A stretch of 64,000 nucleotides of DNA from an uncultured bacterium. Its GTDB lineage: Bacteria > Bacteroidota > Bacteroidia > Bacteroidales > Bacteroidaceae. The position numbers and the translations under genes are program-made. The notes under the pieces are model-generated. The model was given only the letters and a program-made list of their open reading frames with translations, did not search any database and was not told where the DNA came from. Location of the stretch: contig CAJMPR010000018.1 of NCBI GenBank assembly GCA_905215345.1, forward strand, positions 18,485-82,484, given 5' to 3'. The number at the start of each line of letters is the position of its first letter. The stretch's first letter is position 1. Shown piece by piece: positions 36,498 to 45,561 of the stretch.

Positions 36498-36710
36498 ATC
36501 TCTGTCTTTAACAGGATAGAGTTTAAGCGTTTTTTTACATAAATAAACGGAGAGCGTTTAGTCATATTTCCTCTACATTGGAATCTGGACAATTTCAACA
36601 GAATGGAAAATGAACAACAAGCGTTTCATGTCATTGTATTATCTACTTTGGCGTGAGGCTGTTGTTTGTTATCATTCTGTTAGGCAGTCCAGAGCCTCAA
36701 TGTAGAGTAA
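36498..36710 (+). ncRNA. Candidate structured RNA or leader upstream of the LytTR gene
   Basis: Four nested perfect stems run inward: 36571-36580 with 36698-36707 (10 bp), 36584-36590 with 36687-36693 (7 bp), 36597-36605 with 36673-36681 (9 bp) and 36613-36619 with 36660-36666 (7 bp). The internal loops are of similar size on both sides, and a loop of about 40 nt remains at the tip. AGCGTTT occurs three times (36526, 36553, 36620). A small hairpin follows the predicted start (CTCT 36500, AGAG 36518). I recognise no named RNA family; 6S RNA has a similar long, interrupted hairpin but this is not enough to call it so. Confidence 0.5.
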
Positions 36711-36792
36711 TATTCAGCAGCTTCCACGCCTTTCCATATAAAAACATTATCCCTGTATTGGAGGCAACAGGCTATCTTTTTCATCCTAATGT

Positions 36793-37137
36793 ATGGAGGT
36801 AAGTAAAATAACGTATGCTTTTCAAACAATAACAGGATATTTAATTGTTCCGCAAAATGAAGTCCTGTTGTTTCGCTTCAATGAAGGATATTGGCAAATT
36901 ATGCTCACGAATCGTTCTTTGCATACTCTTCGTTTACACGTTACAGCCAAAAGATTATCGGAAGTAAGTTCCTCTTATATCCAAATACGGCAAGACTACA
37001 TACTCAATGTGGAGTATTTAGTGTTTATTGAACATAAGTCATTACAATGCTTACTTCGTCCTCCATTTGAGGATATAAAACTTTTTGTATCCCGAAGATT
37101 TTATGTACATCTTCGGGAAATACTTGATATAATTTAA
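36793..37137 (+). CDS. Stand-alone LytTR DNA-binding protein
   Basis: A 114-residue protein consisting almost only of a LytTR domain: beta-strand start (EVLLFRFNEGYWQIML), the conserved middle SSSYIQIRQDYILNVEYLVFIE and the C-terminal KLFVSRRFYVHLREIL. It lacks a receiver domain or membrane segment, so it is not a standard response regulator. The long structured leader suggests post-transcriptional control of its own gene, and the divergent surface lipoprotein gene is the obvious possible target; both are inference. Confidence 0.8.
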   Translation: MEVSKITYAFQTITGYLIVPQNEVLLFRFNEGYWQIMLTNRSLHTLRLHVTAKRLSEVSSSYIQIRQDYILNVEYLVFIEHKSLQCLLRPPFEDIKLFVSRRFYVHLREILDII

Positions 37138-37180
37138 TTTGAGTTCTAAATACCTTCTACATGATTTTGCCTACCAATGG

Positions 37181-37258
37181 ATGAAAAGTGCGCTCGATGC
37201 GTTTACGTATGACCAAGTCAAGGCTTTAAAAGAAGGATTAGAAAGAAAAGGGGTGTAA
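37181..37258 (+). pseudogene. Diverged second copy of the MerR gene 3' end
   Basis: The frame reads MKSALDAFTYDQVKALKEGL and then ERKGV-stop. It aligns with the end of the intact MerR gene from 34007 (MKSALDAFTYEQVDALKENL). By hand count the first 27 nt differ at one position and the first 66 nt are about 79% identical. Nothing of the rest of the gene is present upstream. It is 27 nt from the rsh stop on the opposite strand. Confidence 0.8.
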
Positions 37259-37285
37259 TTTTGCAACGTTTCCGAAGCTTTTATT

Positions 37286-39538
37286 TTAATCCTCTATTCT
37301 GTTTACCTGCTTGATATTCTGTATCTGTTTCAAGTTGTCGCAGATACTCCGTACGTCATCAACGTCGTGTACATAGAGTTGGATTCTTCCCTCAAAAATA
37401 CCGTCGGTCGTTTCAATCGTCAATTTACGGATGTTTACATTCAGTTGGCGGGAAATGACTTGCGTCACTTCATTCAGCAATCCCATGCTGTCGATACCTT
37501 TTATATAGATGGTTACGAGGAATGATAATTCCTTATGGGTATCCCATTCGGTAGCAATGATGCGGTTGCCGTAACTACTTTTCAGGCGGGCGGCAACGGG
37601 ACATTGACGTTTATGGATGATAATACGGTTATCTTCATCGATATATCCCAGTACATCGTCTCCGGGGATGGGATGGCAACAATCTGCCATAATATAATTC
37701 TTCTGGATTGTTTCTTCCGTCAGTTTTAATATCTGCTTGGTGTTGACTTTCTCTTGTGGAGCCTTTTCTTCCGGTTGCTCTTCTTTAGTGTCTTTACTCC
37801 CGAAAGAGAAAGTGAGGAATTTCTTCCAGTTGGTACTTTGCTTCTCTTTGAATACATTCTTGTCCACATCTCCCAAAACGAGCTTCTTGCTGCCGATGGC
37901 TACAAGCAGTTCGTCAGGGGTATGGAAGTTGTGCAGTTTGGTAAGCTTGTTCAGTGCAGCGTCATCGATACGTATATCTTCGTTTTGGAAAAAGTCGGCA
38001 AGTATGATTTCTCCTTCTTTTTGATTAGCTTTGGCTTCCCTACGCAGGATTGTAGCAATCTTGGCGCGTGCACGTGCGGTAGTGGCATATACTTCCCATT
38101 CCGGCTGTACGCGTTGTGATTTGGAAGTCAGGATTTCTACCTGGTCGCCACTTTGTAACTTGTGGCTGAGGGGAACCAACTTATGATTGACTTTAGCTCC
38201 TATACAGTGACTACCGATGTCAGTATGCAGGGAAAAGGCAAAGTCGAGTGCAGTTGAGTTTTGCGGCATTGTTTTGAGATCTCCTTTCGGGGTGAATACG
38301 AAAATCTCTGATGCGAACAGATTCAACTTAATCGTATCGAGGAAATCGATAGCATCCGGTTGTGGATCGTCCAGTATTTCCTTGATGGTACGTAACCATT
38401 TGTCCAGTTCGCCTTCATCTTCACTGCCACCTCCATCTTTGTACTTCCAATGGGCGGCAAAGCCTTGCTCGGCTACGTCGTTCATGCGCTCGCTACGTAT
38501 CTGGACTTCAATCCATTGCCCGTTGTTACCCATGAGAGTAACATGCAGTGCTTGATAACCATTGGCTTTGGGGTGGCTTACCCAGTCGCGCAGGCGGTCG
38601 GGGTGTGGCTTATATATCTTGGATATGGAGACGTAAATGTCGAAACAGTCGTTCAGTTCTTCTTCTATGTTACGGGGTTCGAAGATGATACGTACCGCGA
38701 GTAAGTCATATATTTCTTCAAAGGGAACATGTTTAGTTTGCATCTTGTTCCAAATGGAGTAAATCGATTTTACACGGGCAAGGATATGGTATTTTAGTCC
38801 CATTTTATCCAGTTGGGCACGTATCGGTGAGGTGAAATCATGGAATACTTTGTCACGCTCTACGGCTGTTGCAGCAAGTTTTTCTTCAATTTCACGGTAT
38901 TCTTCGGGATGTTCGTATCGGAAACTCAGGTTTTCCAGTTCCGTTTTTATCTTGTATAAGCCCAGACGGTTGGCAAGTGGGGCGTAAATATATAATGTTT
39001 CGCCTGCAATCTTGAATTGTTTATTGGGAAGCATAGAGCCGAGTGTGCGCATATTATGCAACCGGTCGGCTATTTTGATAAGGATTACGCGGATATCATC
39101 GGACATGGTGAGCAGTAGCTTCTTGAAGTTTTCCGCCTGTGCTGAGGCACGGTCACCGAATATACCACCGGAGATTTTAGTAAGTCCGTCAACGATTTGA
39201 GCGATTTTGGGACCGAAGATGTTTTCTATGTCTTCAACAGTGTAGTCGGTATCTTCCACTACATCGTGTAGCAAAGCCGAACAGATAGAAGTGGAGCCGA
39301 GTCCTATTTCGTTACAGACAATTTTCGCTACGGCAATGGGGTGCATGATATAAGGTTCGCCCGAACGGCGTTTGATACCTTTATGCGCCTGATTGGCAAA
39401 ATTGAATGCTTTGGTTATTATTTCGACACGCTTACGGTGCTTGGTTGCCAAATAGTCGTTTAACAGCTCCTGGAATGCCTGTTCGATCATTTCTTCTTCG
39501 GCCTTCTCTTTCTCCCTCTGACTTACGTTCTCTTCCAT
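37286..39538 (-). CDS. Bifunctional (p)ppGpp synthase/hydrolase (RelA/SpoT homologue)
   Basis: A 750-residue long RSH protein controlling the stringent response. The hydrolase HD domain is intact (HPIAVAKIV, ALLHDVVEDTDYT), followed by the synthetase domain (RVKSIYSIWNKMQ, EIYDLLAVRIIF, GYQALHVTLMG), TGS (IFVFTPKGDLKTMPQNSTAL) and a C-terminal ACT domain. The start at 39538 (MEENVSQRE) has AGGAG-like sequence upstream and matches family length; an ATG at 39583 adds 15 residues. It ends the parA-parB-DUF5683-mltD operon. Confidence 0.95.
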   Translation of the reverse strand: MEENVSQREKEKAEEEMIEQAFQELLNDYLATKHRKRVEIITKAFNFANQAHKGIKRRSGEPYIMHPIAVAKIVCNEIGLGSTSICSALLHDVVEDTDYTVEDIENIFGPKIAQIVDGLTKISGGIFGDRASAQAENFKKLLLTMSDDIRVILIKIADRLHNMRTLGSMLPNKQFKIAGETLYIYAPLANRLGLYKIKTELENLSFRYEHPEEYREIEEKLAATAVERDKVFHDFTSPIRAQLDKMGLKYHILARVKSIYSIWNKMQTKHVPFEEIYDLLAVRIIFEPRNIEEELNDCFDIYVSISKIYKPHPDRLRDWVSHPKANGYQALHVTLMGNNGQWIEVQIRSERMNDVAEQGFAAHWKYKDGGGSEDEGELDKWLRTIKEILDDPQPDAIDFLDTIKLNLFASEIFVFTPKGDLKTMPQNSTALDFAFSLHTDIGSHCIGAKVNHKLVPLSHKLQSGDQVEILTSKSQRVQPEWEVYATTARARAKIATILRREAKANQKEGEIILADFFQNEDIRIDDAALNKLTKLHNFHTPDELLVAIGSKKLVLGDVDKNVFKEKQSTNWKKFLTFSFGSKDTKEEQPEEKAPQEKVNTKQILKLTEETIQKNYIMADCCHPIPGDDVLGYIDEDNRIIIHKRQCPVAARLKSSYGNRIIATEWDTHKELSFLVTIYIKGIDSMGLLNEVTQVISRQLNVNIRKLTIETTDGIFEGRIQLYVHDVDDVRSICDNLKQIQNIKQVNRIED

Positions 39539-39612
39539 ATACTGTTTCTCCTTTCTTCCTTCACTTTTTGCAAAAATAAGCAAATTTCAACATCGGACAA
39601 CTATTTATGTCT

Positions 39613-40914
39613 TTATTTGTAAATCTTCAATCGCTTTCCTGCATTGATATTGGTACTTCTCAACCCGTTCCAACTTTTTAACTGATTGACGGTTACACCA
39701 TATTTGCGGGCAATGCTTCCAAGATTTTCTCCGCTACGTATTTTATGATAGATTGCATTCCCCTGGGAACTACTGCTTCCTTTGCTGCTACGTGCAGTAC
39801 TGCGGGCATTATCGGCAATAGCTACCACTTTACGATTTTTGAATAATTCTGTACTGCGGTGTGCATAAATCGTATCTTGGCTGTCGATAAATGTACTGAT
39901 ATAGTTTATAGGAAGACGAAGCGTCTGAGCCTTGTTGTCACCAGGAATAATGTTTTTCTTGTATTGTGGGTTCAGGCTTTTAAGTTGATCCATCTGGATA
40001 CCGCAAATATCGGCTATCTGTTCAAAGTGCAAATTGCGATTTACCTGTATAGTATCGGTTGCATCCGGAATATCGGTTTCCATCGGGCAGATATTGTGCT
40101 TGCAGTAATAAGTCATCACATAGTTGGCAGCAATGAAAGCCGGCACGTAGCCTCGTGTTTCTTTGGGCAGATAGTTGTATATTTCCCAATAGTCCGTTTT
40201 ACCACCAGCACGGCGGATTGCTTTGTTGATAGTACCCGGACCGCAGTTATAAGCGGCAATCACGAGGTTCCAATCCTGATAAATGGCATACATATCTTTT
40301 AAGTAACGCGCAGCAGCCCAAGTCGCTTTGATAGGATCCCGACGCTCATCTACGAGACTGTTACTTTCCAAACCGTAAATTTTCCCTGTGTTTAGCATAA
40401 ACTGCCACAAACCGGATGCACCGGCACGGGATACCGCTGAAGGATTCAGCGCAGACTCGATAATCGGTAGATATTTCAGTTCCAATGGCAAACCGTATGT
40501 GTCAAGCGCTTCTTCAAAAATCGGCATGTAAAAATTACAGGCACTTAACATAAAAGCTACATGATTACGGAGGCGGCCGGCATACATATCAATGAATTTA
40601 CGTACAATCTCATTGTATGGCATTTCCATAACGGTAGCCATGCGTGAAAGGCGGTCGATATATACAGAATCGCTGAATTCCGGATTTACCGTAGAGGTGC
40701 TGCAATCTTTTCCCAGATCAATGTAATTTTTGGCTTTCCAGTCGTTGAGCAGACTGTCTATAGGATAAGTCATACTTTTAGGCAGGTCGATAACTTCCCG
40801 ACGCTCCGTTCCGTTTTCGCGAATCAGTACGTCTACACTCTCTTGGGCTTGTATTTGCTGAGTTACAAACATTGCACCGAAGAGGAACGAAGAGCCTATT
40901 ATTATTTTTTTCAT
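39613..40914 (-). CDS. MltD-like lytic transglycosylase with LysM
   Basis: A 433-residue periplasmic or outer-membrane peptidoglycan lytic transglycosylase. Signal peptide about 1-23 (VTQQIQAQ); SLT domain about 150-280 with the catalytic Glu in YLPIIESALNP, then GASGLWQFMLNTGKIYGL and LVIAAYNCGPGTINKA; one C-terminal LysM (HKIRSGENLGSIARKYGVTV) for peptidoglycan binding. The start at 40914 gives a proper signal peptide. It lies in the parAB-DUF5683-mltD-rsh operon. Confidence 0.93.
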   Translation of the reverse strand: MKKIIIGSSFLFGAMFVTQQIQAQESVDVLIRENGTERREVIDLPKSMTYPIDSLLNDWKAKNYIDLGKDCSTSTVNPEFSDSVYIDRLSRMATVMEMPYNEIVRKFIDMYAGRLRNHVAFMLSACNFYMPIFEEALDTYGLPLELKYLPIIESALNPSAVSRAGASGLWQFMLNTGKIYGLESNSLVDERRDPIKATWAAARYLKDMYAIYQDWNLVIAAYNCGPGTINKAIRRAGGKTDYWEIYNYLPKETRGYVPAFIAANYVMTYYCKHNICPMETDIPDATDTIQVNRNLHFEQIADICGIQMDQLKSLNPQYKKNIIPGDNKAQTLRLPINYISTFIDSQDTIYAHRSTELFKNRKVVAIADNARSTARSSKGSSSSQGNAIYHKIRSGENLGSIARKYGVTVNQLKSWNGLRSTNINAGKRLKIYK

Positions 40915-40957
40915 GTATGTAGGTTTATTTGTCATGAGTAAATTATATTATTCGGTT

Positions 40958-41812
40958 TTAGAATCTGAAGCTGCATTGCACGCCTACGGACCTGTTAGAT
41001 GAACTGCCGATTTGATTATTGTTGATTACCGTAGGTTCAACCCGCATGCTAAGGTCGGGAGTTATATCGAAATTAGATAGTTCTGCGTCTACGTAAGCAT
41101 CTACCACAGATAACAGATATACTCCGATGAAAGCAAAAATACTTAAGTCACGATAGCGGCGATAAGTATCTTTTCGCTTGCGCAGCAACTCTTTTAACTG
41201 ACTCTCGGAAATAGTATATCCGGGGGGTAATAAGTCTGTAATGCTGCTGGACTGCATATTGCCATTCATAGCGTCTTTGTATGCGGTAGAATAATCTTTG
41301 TACATTTTATTGTTCCATGTCAGTGCATAGGCACATCCTGCAAAGCCTCCATAAAAGATAGGGAGTTTCCAGTATTTCCGGTTGTAGATTTGTCCGCCAC
41401 CGGGAATAACGAGGGCTAGCCAGGTTGCTTTGGTAGGATTCGGAACCCATCTTTTGGTATCTATCTCTTTTTTAATACTATCAGTGGGAACAGGTGTTTC
41501 TTTTATAGTCGGACTGGAAGTCATTTCCAGCAACTTTTTCTTGTTTTCTGCAGCTATGCTGTCGGCAATGACAAGGCTGTCTGCTTCACTTGCATACTTT
41601 CGGAATACGGGTTGGGCTGTCTCCAGATTCAAACTGTCTGTAAGCGGACGTATGGATTGTTGTATGGTATTGAGAGAGTCCGTCTGTTGCCTGTGTATCC
41701 GTTTTGCAGCAGCACGTGGACGGTCCTGACCATACATAGCAATCCCTGCCGTCTGCAAAAAGCAAAGCAGCAGGGTAATGCCGATTTGATATATTCTTCT
41801 TTTCTTCGTCAT
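40958..41812 (-). CDS. DUF5683 membrane protein
   Basis: A 284-residue protein with an N-terminal signal or anchor (about 8-28), a variable linker, and the DUF5683 core WVPNPTKATWLALVIPGGGQIYNRKYWKLPI with further TM segments up to about residue 240. Family function is unknown. The gene directly abuts parB (0 nt), an arrangement common in Bacteroidetes, suggesting a link between chromosome segregation and the envelope. Confidence 0.85.
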   Translation of the reverse strand: MTKKRRIYQIGITLLLCFLQTAGIAMYGQDRPRAAAKRIHRQQTDSLNTIQQSIRPLTDSLNLETAQPVFRKYASEADSLVIADSIAAENKKKLLEMTSSPTIKETPVPTDSIKKEIDTKRWVPNPTKATWLALVIPGGGQIYNRKYWKLPIFYGGFAGCAYALTWNNKMYKDYSTAYKDAMNGNMQSSSITDLLPPGYTISESQLKELLRKRKDTYRRYRDLSIFAFIGVYLLSVVDAYVDAELSNFDITPDLSMRVEPTVINNNQIGSSSNRSVGVQCSFRF

Positions 41813-42700
41813 TTATTTTTTCAGCGTATCAAGGATTCCGATGATACGTTCCAATTCTTCTTCATTGTTGAACGGGATGCTGATTTTTCCTTTTCCTTTT
41901 TCCGAGCAGGTCAATTGTACCTTGGTGCTGAAGAAACCGGAAAGTTGTTGTTTCAGCATATTGAATTCTTCGGGCAATTTGGCACGTTTGGGAGCTATCT
42001 TGCGGCCACCGCTTTTTACCGTTTCGCCTTCGCTTAAAGATTTTACAATCTCTTCTACCTTGCGTACGGAATACCCTTGCTCAAGAATTTCTTCAAATAT
42101 CTTCACTTGTAATTTAGGGTCTCCCAAGGTTATCAATGCACGTGCATGCCCCATGTCTATCTGTTTGTTCTGTAACCCCATTTGTATGGGAGCAGGTAAC
42201 TTAAGTAAACGCAGATAGTTGGCGATGGTAGTACGTTTCTTACCTACCCGTTCACTGAGACGTTCTTGGGTTAATCCGTATTGCTCCAGCAAATGCTGGT
42301 AGGCAAGAGCGATTTCCACAGAGTTCAGGTCTTCACGCTGTATGTTTTCGATAAGTGCCATTTCCATGACATTCTCGTCATCGGCGGTACGGATATAAGC
42401 AGGAATACTTGTCAGTTTGGCTATCTGTGATGCGCGAAAACGACGTTCGCCGGCAATAATCTGATATTCGTCATCAGAAAGCTTACGCAGGGTAATAGGC
42501 TGAATGATGCCAATTTCTGCAATGGAGTCGGCAAGCTCCTGCAGCGCTACAGGGTCAAACTCATGACGCGGCTGGTTAGGATTGACGGCTATTTTCGATA
42601 ATTCTATTTCATTGATGGAGGAAGAGCCTTCGGTCTGCACTTCATCCATGGAGAGCAAGGCGTCGAGCCCGCGTCCTAATGCATTTCTTTTCTGTACCAT
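41813..42700 (-). CDS. parB: Chromosome partitioning protein ParB
   Basis: A 295-residue CTP-dependent DNA-binding clamp that loads at parS sites. N-terminal RGLDALLS, ParB/Srx motifs IAVNPNQPRHEFDP, GERRFRASQIAKL and ENIQREDLNSVEIA, the HTH with RVGKKRTTIANYLRLLKLP, and a C-terminal dimerisation region. It follows parA by 13 nt. No convincing parS site is seen in the window. Confidence 0.96.
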   Translation of the reverse strand: MVQKRNALGRGLDALLSMDEVQTEGSSSINEIELSKIAVNPNQPRHEFDPVALQELADSIAEIGIIQPITLRKLSDDEYQIIAGERRFRASQIAKLTSIPAYIRTADDENVMEMALIENIQREDLNSVEIALAYQHLLEQYGLTQERLSERVGKKRTTIANYLRLLKLPAPIQMGLQNKQIDMGHARALITLGDPKLQVKIFEEILEQGYSVRKVEEIVKSLSEGETVKSGGRKIAPKRAKLPEEFNMLKQQLSGFFSTKVQLTCSEKGKGKISIPFNNEEELERIIGILDTLKK

Positions 42701-42713
42701 GGTTCTTCTTGGT

Positions 42714-43481
42714 TTAGTGGCTGTTACGACTGATTAATTCTTTTGCCAAAGTCATGTGGTTCTTGGCTCCGGTCGAGTCTGCATCGTATAAAATAGTGGG
42801 CAGACCATAACTGGGAGCTTCACTCAACTTCACATTACGTTGGACAACTGTTTCAAATACCAGTTCTTGGAAATGACGTTTCACTTCATCATAAATTTGG
42901 TTGGCTTGGCGCAAGCGGGAATCATACATTGTCAATAAGAAACCTTCAATTTCAAGAGAGGGATTCAGCTTTGACTTGATGATTTTAATTGTATTCAGCA
43001 ATTTGCTGATACCTTCCAATGCGAAATATTCAGCCTGTACGGGGATGATAACTGAGTCGGCGGCCGTCAGCGCGTTAATTGTGATTAAACCCAATGACGG
43101 AGAGCAGTCTATCAAGATAAAGTCAAATTCGTCTTTCAGCGGAGCAAGTACTTCCTTCAATATCTTTTCCCGATTTTTCAGGTTGAGCATTTCTATTTCC
43201 GCGCCTACCAGATTGATGTGGGAGGATATCACTTTTAATGTGTCAATCTCTGTGTCATGGATAGCTTCCCGAACGTCGGCACGATCTATAATACACTCGT
43301 AGATAGTACATTCTGCCTGCTTGATGTCAACGCCCAACCCGGAAGAAGCATTCGCTTGCGGGTCGGCGTCCACAACAAGTACTTTCTTTTCAAGTGTAGC
43401 GAGGGAAGCGGCGAGGTTTATAGTCGTTGTTGTTTTACCTACACCACCCTTTTGATTTGCTAAAGCAATTATTTTTCCCAT
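42714..43481 (-). CDS. parA: Chromosome partitioning ATPase ParA/Soj
   Basis: A 255-residue deviant-Walker ATPase that moves ParB-bound DNA. Walker A ANQKGGVGKTTTTINLA, LVVDADPQANASSGLG and FILIDCSPSLGLITIN are intact. It is the first gene of the leftward operon parA-parB-DUF5683-mltD-rsh. A possible leftward -7 box lies at 43657-43664, about 175 nt upstream. Confidence 0.96.
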   Translation of the reverse strand: MGKIIALANQKGGVGKTTTTINLAASLATLEKKVLVVDADPQANASSGLGVDIKQAECTIYECIIDRADVREAIHDTEIDTLKVISSHINLVGAEIEMLNLKNREKILKEVLAPLKDEFDFILIDCSPSLGLITINALTAADSVIIPVQAEYFALEGISKLLNTIKIIKSKLNPSLEIEGFLLTMYDSRLRQANQIYDEVKRHFQELVFETVVQRNVKLSEAPSYGLPTILYDADSTGAKNHMTLAKELISRNSH

Positions 43482-43656
43482 ATTTTCAATATTTATTGGC
43501 AGCGAAATAAGTGATAATTCCGAATTGCACCTACTAAAAAAGAAAAAGATTGCAAAAACGGTTGAAAAGTCGCCTGTTTTGTTAATAACTTCCAGATGAA
43601 TTTTTCCGTTTCTTGCCTAAAAACGTGCGTTTTAGGGCTTTTCCCCAATTACCGAG

Positions 43657-43664
43657 CAAATATA
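43657..43664 (-). promoter_or_regulatory. Possible -7 box for the parA operon
   Basis: The minus strand reads TATATTTG, fitting TAnnTTTG; no -33 TTTG at the right distance. The leader would be about 170 nt. Confidence 0.3.
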
Positions 43665-43968
43665 AGTATTTATCTTGAAATGAAGCTGTTTTTGGAGGCT
43701 TGCTTGCAGAAGATTAAGATTTGTAAAGCAATAATTAGCTTGACACTTTGCTTTTTCTGTATAACGAGAATTGTGTATTTCCGTTCGTAGGTGGTTGAGA
43801 ATAGAAATACGTTATCGAAAACCTATATCTTTCTTGTGGATAGGTGGATATAAAAATATAGACAAGCCTGAAAAAGGAAATTGCTAACCTGATATTTGCA
43901 AAAACGTCTTATTATTATGGGAAAGAGAGATGGTTAGTGAGAAGTATTGATGTTGTTAATGAGAGATG

Positions 43969-44056
43969 TTAACTTCCCTTATATCCAAAGTTAACATTGC
44001 TCGTCAGGGAAGTTAATATTGCTTGTGTGGGATATTAACTTTTCTGGTATAAGGAT
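43969..44056. repeat. Four-unit array with exact 22-nt period
   Basis: Units start at 43969, 43991, 44013 and 44035 with TTAACTTCCC, TTAACATTGC, TTAATATTGC and TTAACTTTTC. GTTAACTTCCC (43968-43978) pairs with GGGAAGTTAAT (44007-44017) at 10 of 11 positions, so units of opposite type can fold together. No spacers. Confidence 0.75.
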
Positions 44057-44179
44057 TGTTTTATAAATGAATATTATACGAAATACTGCATGTTTATACT
44101 TTATAACATGCGTATTTTTTCTATTTGAGGGATAGGTGAAGTGTGATATGTCAGCTAAATGGGATTTTTGCTGTCTTTC

Positions 44180-44653
44180 TTATAGGAAAACTGTGATAAA
44201 TTGCCAAATAAAGTAACCGACTACAACACATTTAAGTACTGTACCGAACAGAAAACCAAGCAGAGAGCCCAAGCCTGATTTTAATGCTTGTTTTGTTTGT
44301 CTGCCACCCAACAGTTCTCCAATGAATGCACCAAGGAAAGGACCGAGAATAATCCCCCAAGGCATGAAGAACAGGCCGATTATCGTACCCGCAAGGCAGC
44401 CGCGTGTTCCCCATCGGCTACCACCGCTGTATTTACTGCCCAGCATCGGAACGAAATAATCGAGTGCTTGCATGATGACGACAATTGCCAGCCAAATGAG
44501 CAATTCAGCGGTCGAGAAATGCGCCTTGTCGGTGAAATGTAGCAGCAACAATCCTGAATAAGCCACAGGAGGTCCCGGAATAATGGGAAGGAAGCAACCA
44601 GCCAAACCTGTGAGGAGGCAGAGAATACCTAATATGATAAGAAGAATATCCAT
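44180..44653 (-). CDS. DUF456 family membrane protein
   Basis: A 157-residue membrane protein with about four TM helices and glycine-zipper-like stretches (LLTGLAGCFLPIIPGPPVAYSG, GAFIGELLGG, SGLGSLLGFLFG). The PGPP motif near residue 28 and the DYFVPMLGSKYSGGSRWG segment fit DUF456. Function is unknown in the family. It diverges from surE. Confidence 0.85.
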   Translation of the reverse strand: MDILLIILGILCLLTGLAGCFLPIIPGPPVAYSGLLLLHFTDKAHFSTAELLIWLAIVVIMQALDYFVPMLGSKYSGGSRWGTRGCLAGTIIGLFFMPWGIILGPFLGAFIGELLGGRQTKQALKSGLGSLLGFLFGTVLKCVVVGYFIWQFITVFL

Positions 44654-44758
44654 AATATATAATTGTAAGAAAAGTTAGTGTTTTTCCCTTTACAGGCAAA
44701 AATAATATTTATAAGGTTTTATAGGAGGATTTATGATGGGAAATCGCTCTTTATTAAC

Positions 44759-44766
44759 TATTTTTG
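44759..44766 (+). promoter_or_regulatory. -7 box for surE-lpxB
   Basis: TATTTTTG fits TAnnTTTG about 20 nt before the surE start. No clear -33 element. Confidence 0.35.
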
Positions 44767-44787
44767 CGCGATAATAAATGAATTATA

Positions 44788-45552
44788 ATGGAAAATCAGA
44801 GACCTTTGATATTGATTTCCAATGATGACGGTATCATTGCGAAAGGAATTAGCGAATTGATAAAGTTTCTCCGTCCGTTGGGAGAAATAGTTGTGATGGC
44901 GCCTGATGCACCGCGTTCAGGCAGTGCTTCTGCACTGACGGTTACAGAGCCGATTCATTATCGTCTGGTCCGTAAGGATGTAGGATTAACTGTTTATAAA
45001 TGTTCCGGTACACCGGCTGATTGTATCAAACTTGCTTTTCATACTGTACTCGACCGTAAACCCGATTTAGTGATAGGTGGTATCAACCATGGTGATAATT
45101 CCTCGGTAAATGTACATTATTCCGGTACAATGGGAGTTGTGATTGAGGGCTGCTTAAAAGGTATTTCTTCTATTGGTTTTTCGCTTTGTAGTCATGAACC
45201 TGATGCGGATTTTGAGCCTGCAGGGCCCTATATACGTGAAATTGTACGGTTGGTTTTGGAGAAAGGATTGCCGCCTTTGACTTGTCTTAATGTGAACTTC
45301 CCTAATACGAAAGAGTTAAAGGGAATAAAGATTTGTGAGCAGGCTAAAGGACAGTGGGTAAATGAGTGGGAGAACTTTGCCCATAGAGGAGATACTCACT
45401 ATTATTGGCTGACCGGTGATTTTGAGGATTCCGAAAAAGTCAATGAGAAGAGTGACCATTGGGCTCTTGCCAATAATTATGTCGCTATTACCCCTACAAC
45501 GGTGGATGTGACTGCTTATGGGTTGATTGATGAGATGAAAACCTGGTTCTAA
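44788..45552 (+). CDS. surE: 5'/3'-nucleotidase SurE
   Basis: A 254-residue metal-dependent nucleotidase acting on nucleoside monophosphates. The catalytic ILISNDDGI motif is at the N-terminus, followed by VMAPDAPRSGSASALTV, CSGTPADCIKLAF, DLVIGGINHGDN and HYSGTMGVVIEG. It is followed after 9 nt by lpxB, and the two probably form an operon. Confidence 0.95.
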   Translation: MENQRPLILISNDDGIIAKGISELIKFLRPLGEIVVMAPDAPRSGSASALTVTEPIHYRLVRKDVGLTVYKCSGTPADCIKLAFHTVLDRKPDLVIGGINHGDNSSVNVHYSGTMGVVIEGCLKGISSIGFSLCSHEPDADFEPAGPYIREIVRLVLEKGLPPLTCLNVNFPNTKELKGIKICEQAKGQWVNEWENFAHRGDTHYYWLTGDFEDSEKVNEKSDHWALANNYVAITPTTVDVTAYGLIDEMKTWF

Positions 45553-45561
45553 ACAATTGAT

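Larger units (their letters stand above)
36282..36792. other. 510-nt divergent intergenic region with promoter and structured RNA
   Basis: It separates the leftward lipoprotein gene from the rightward LytTR gene. It holds a consensus promoter (36461-36491) and a candidate structured transcript (36498-36710). The part 36282-36460 shows only a short hairpin near 36300 (GTTTAT...ATAAAC) next to the lipoprotein start. Confidence 0.7.
43482..44179. other. About 700-nt intergenic region upstream of parA
   Basis: No credible gene is seen; a short rightward frame at 43596-43790 has no family features. It holds a possible parA -7 box (43657-43664), several A/T-rich stretches and a four-unit 22-nt array (43969-44056). 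It faces the leftward DUF456 gene's end. Confidence 0.6.

Noticed and set aside
36498..36710. 6S RNA
   Set aside because: The interrupted long hairpin is similar in outline, but I cannot match conserved sequence or a defined central bubble; left as an unnamed structured RNA.
43596..43790. Small gene in the gap upstream of parA
   Set aside because: A 64-codon frame without family features, start context or conserved composition; treated as chance.
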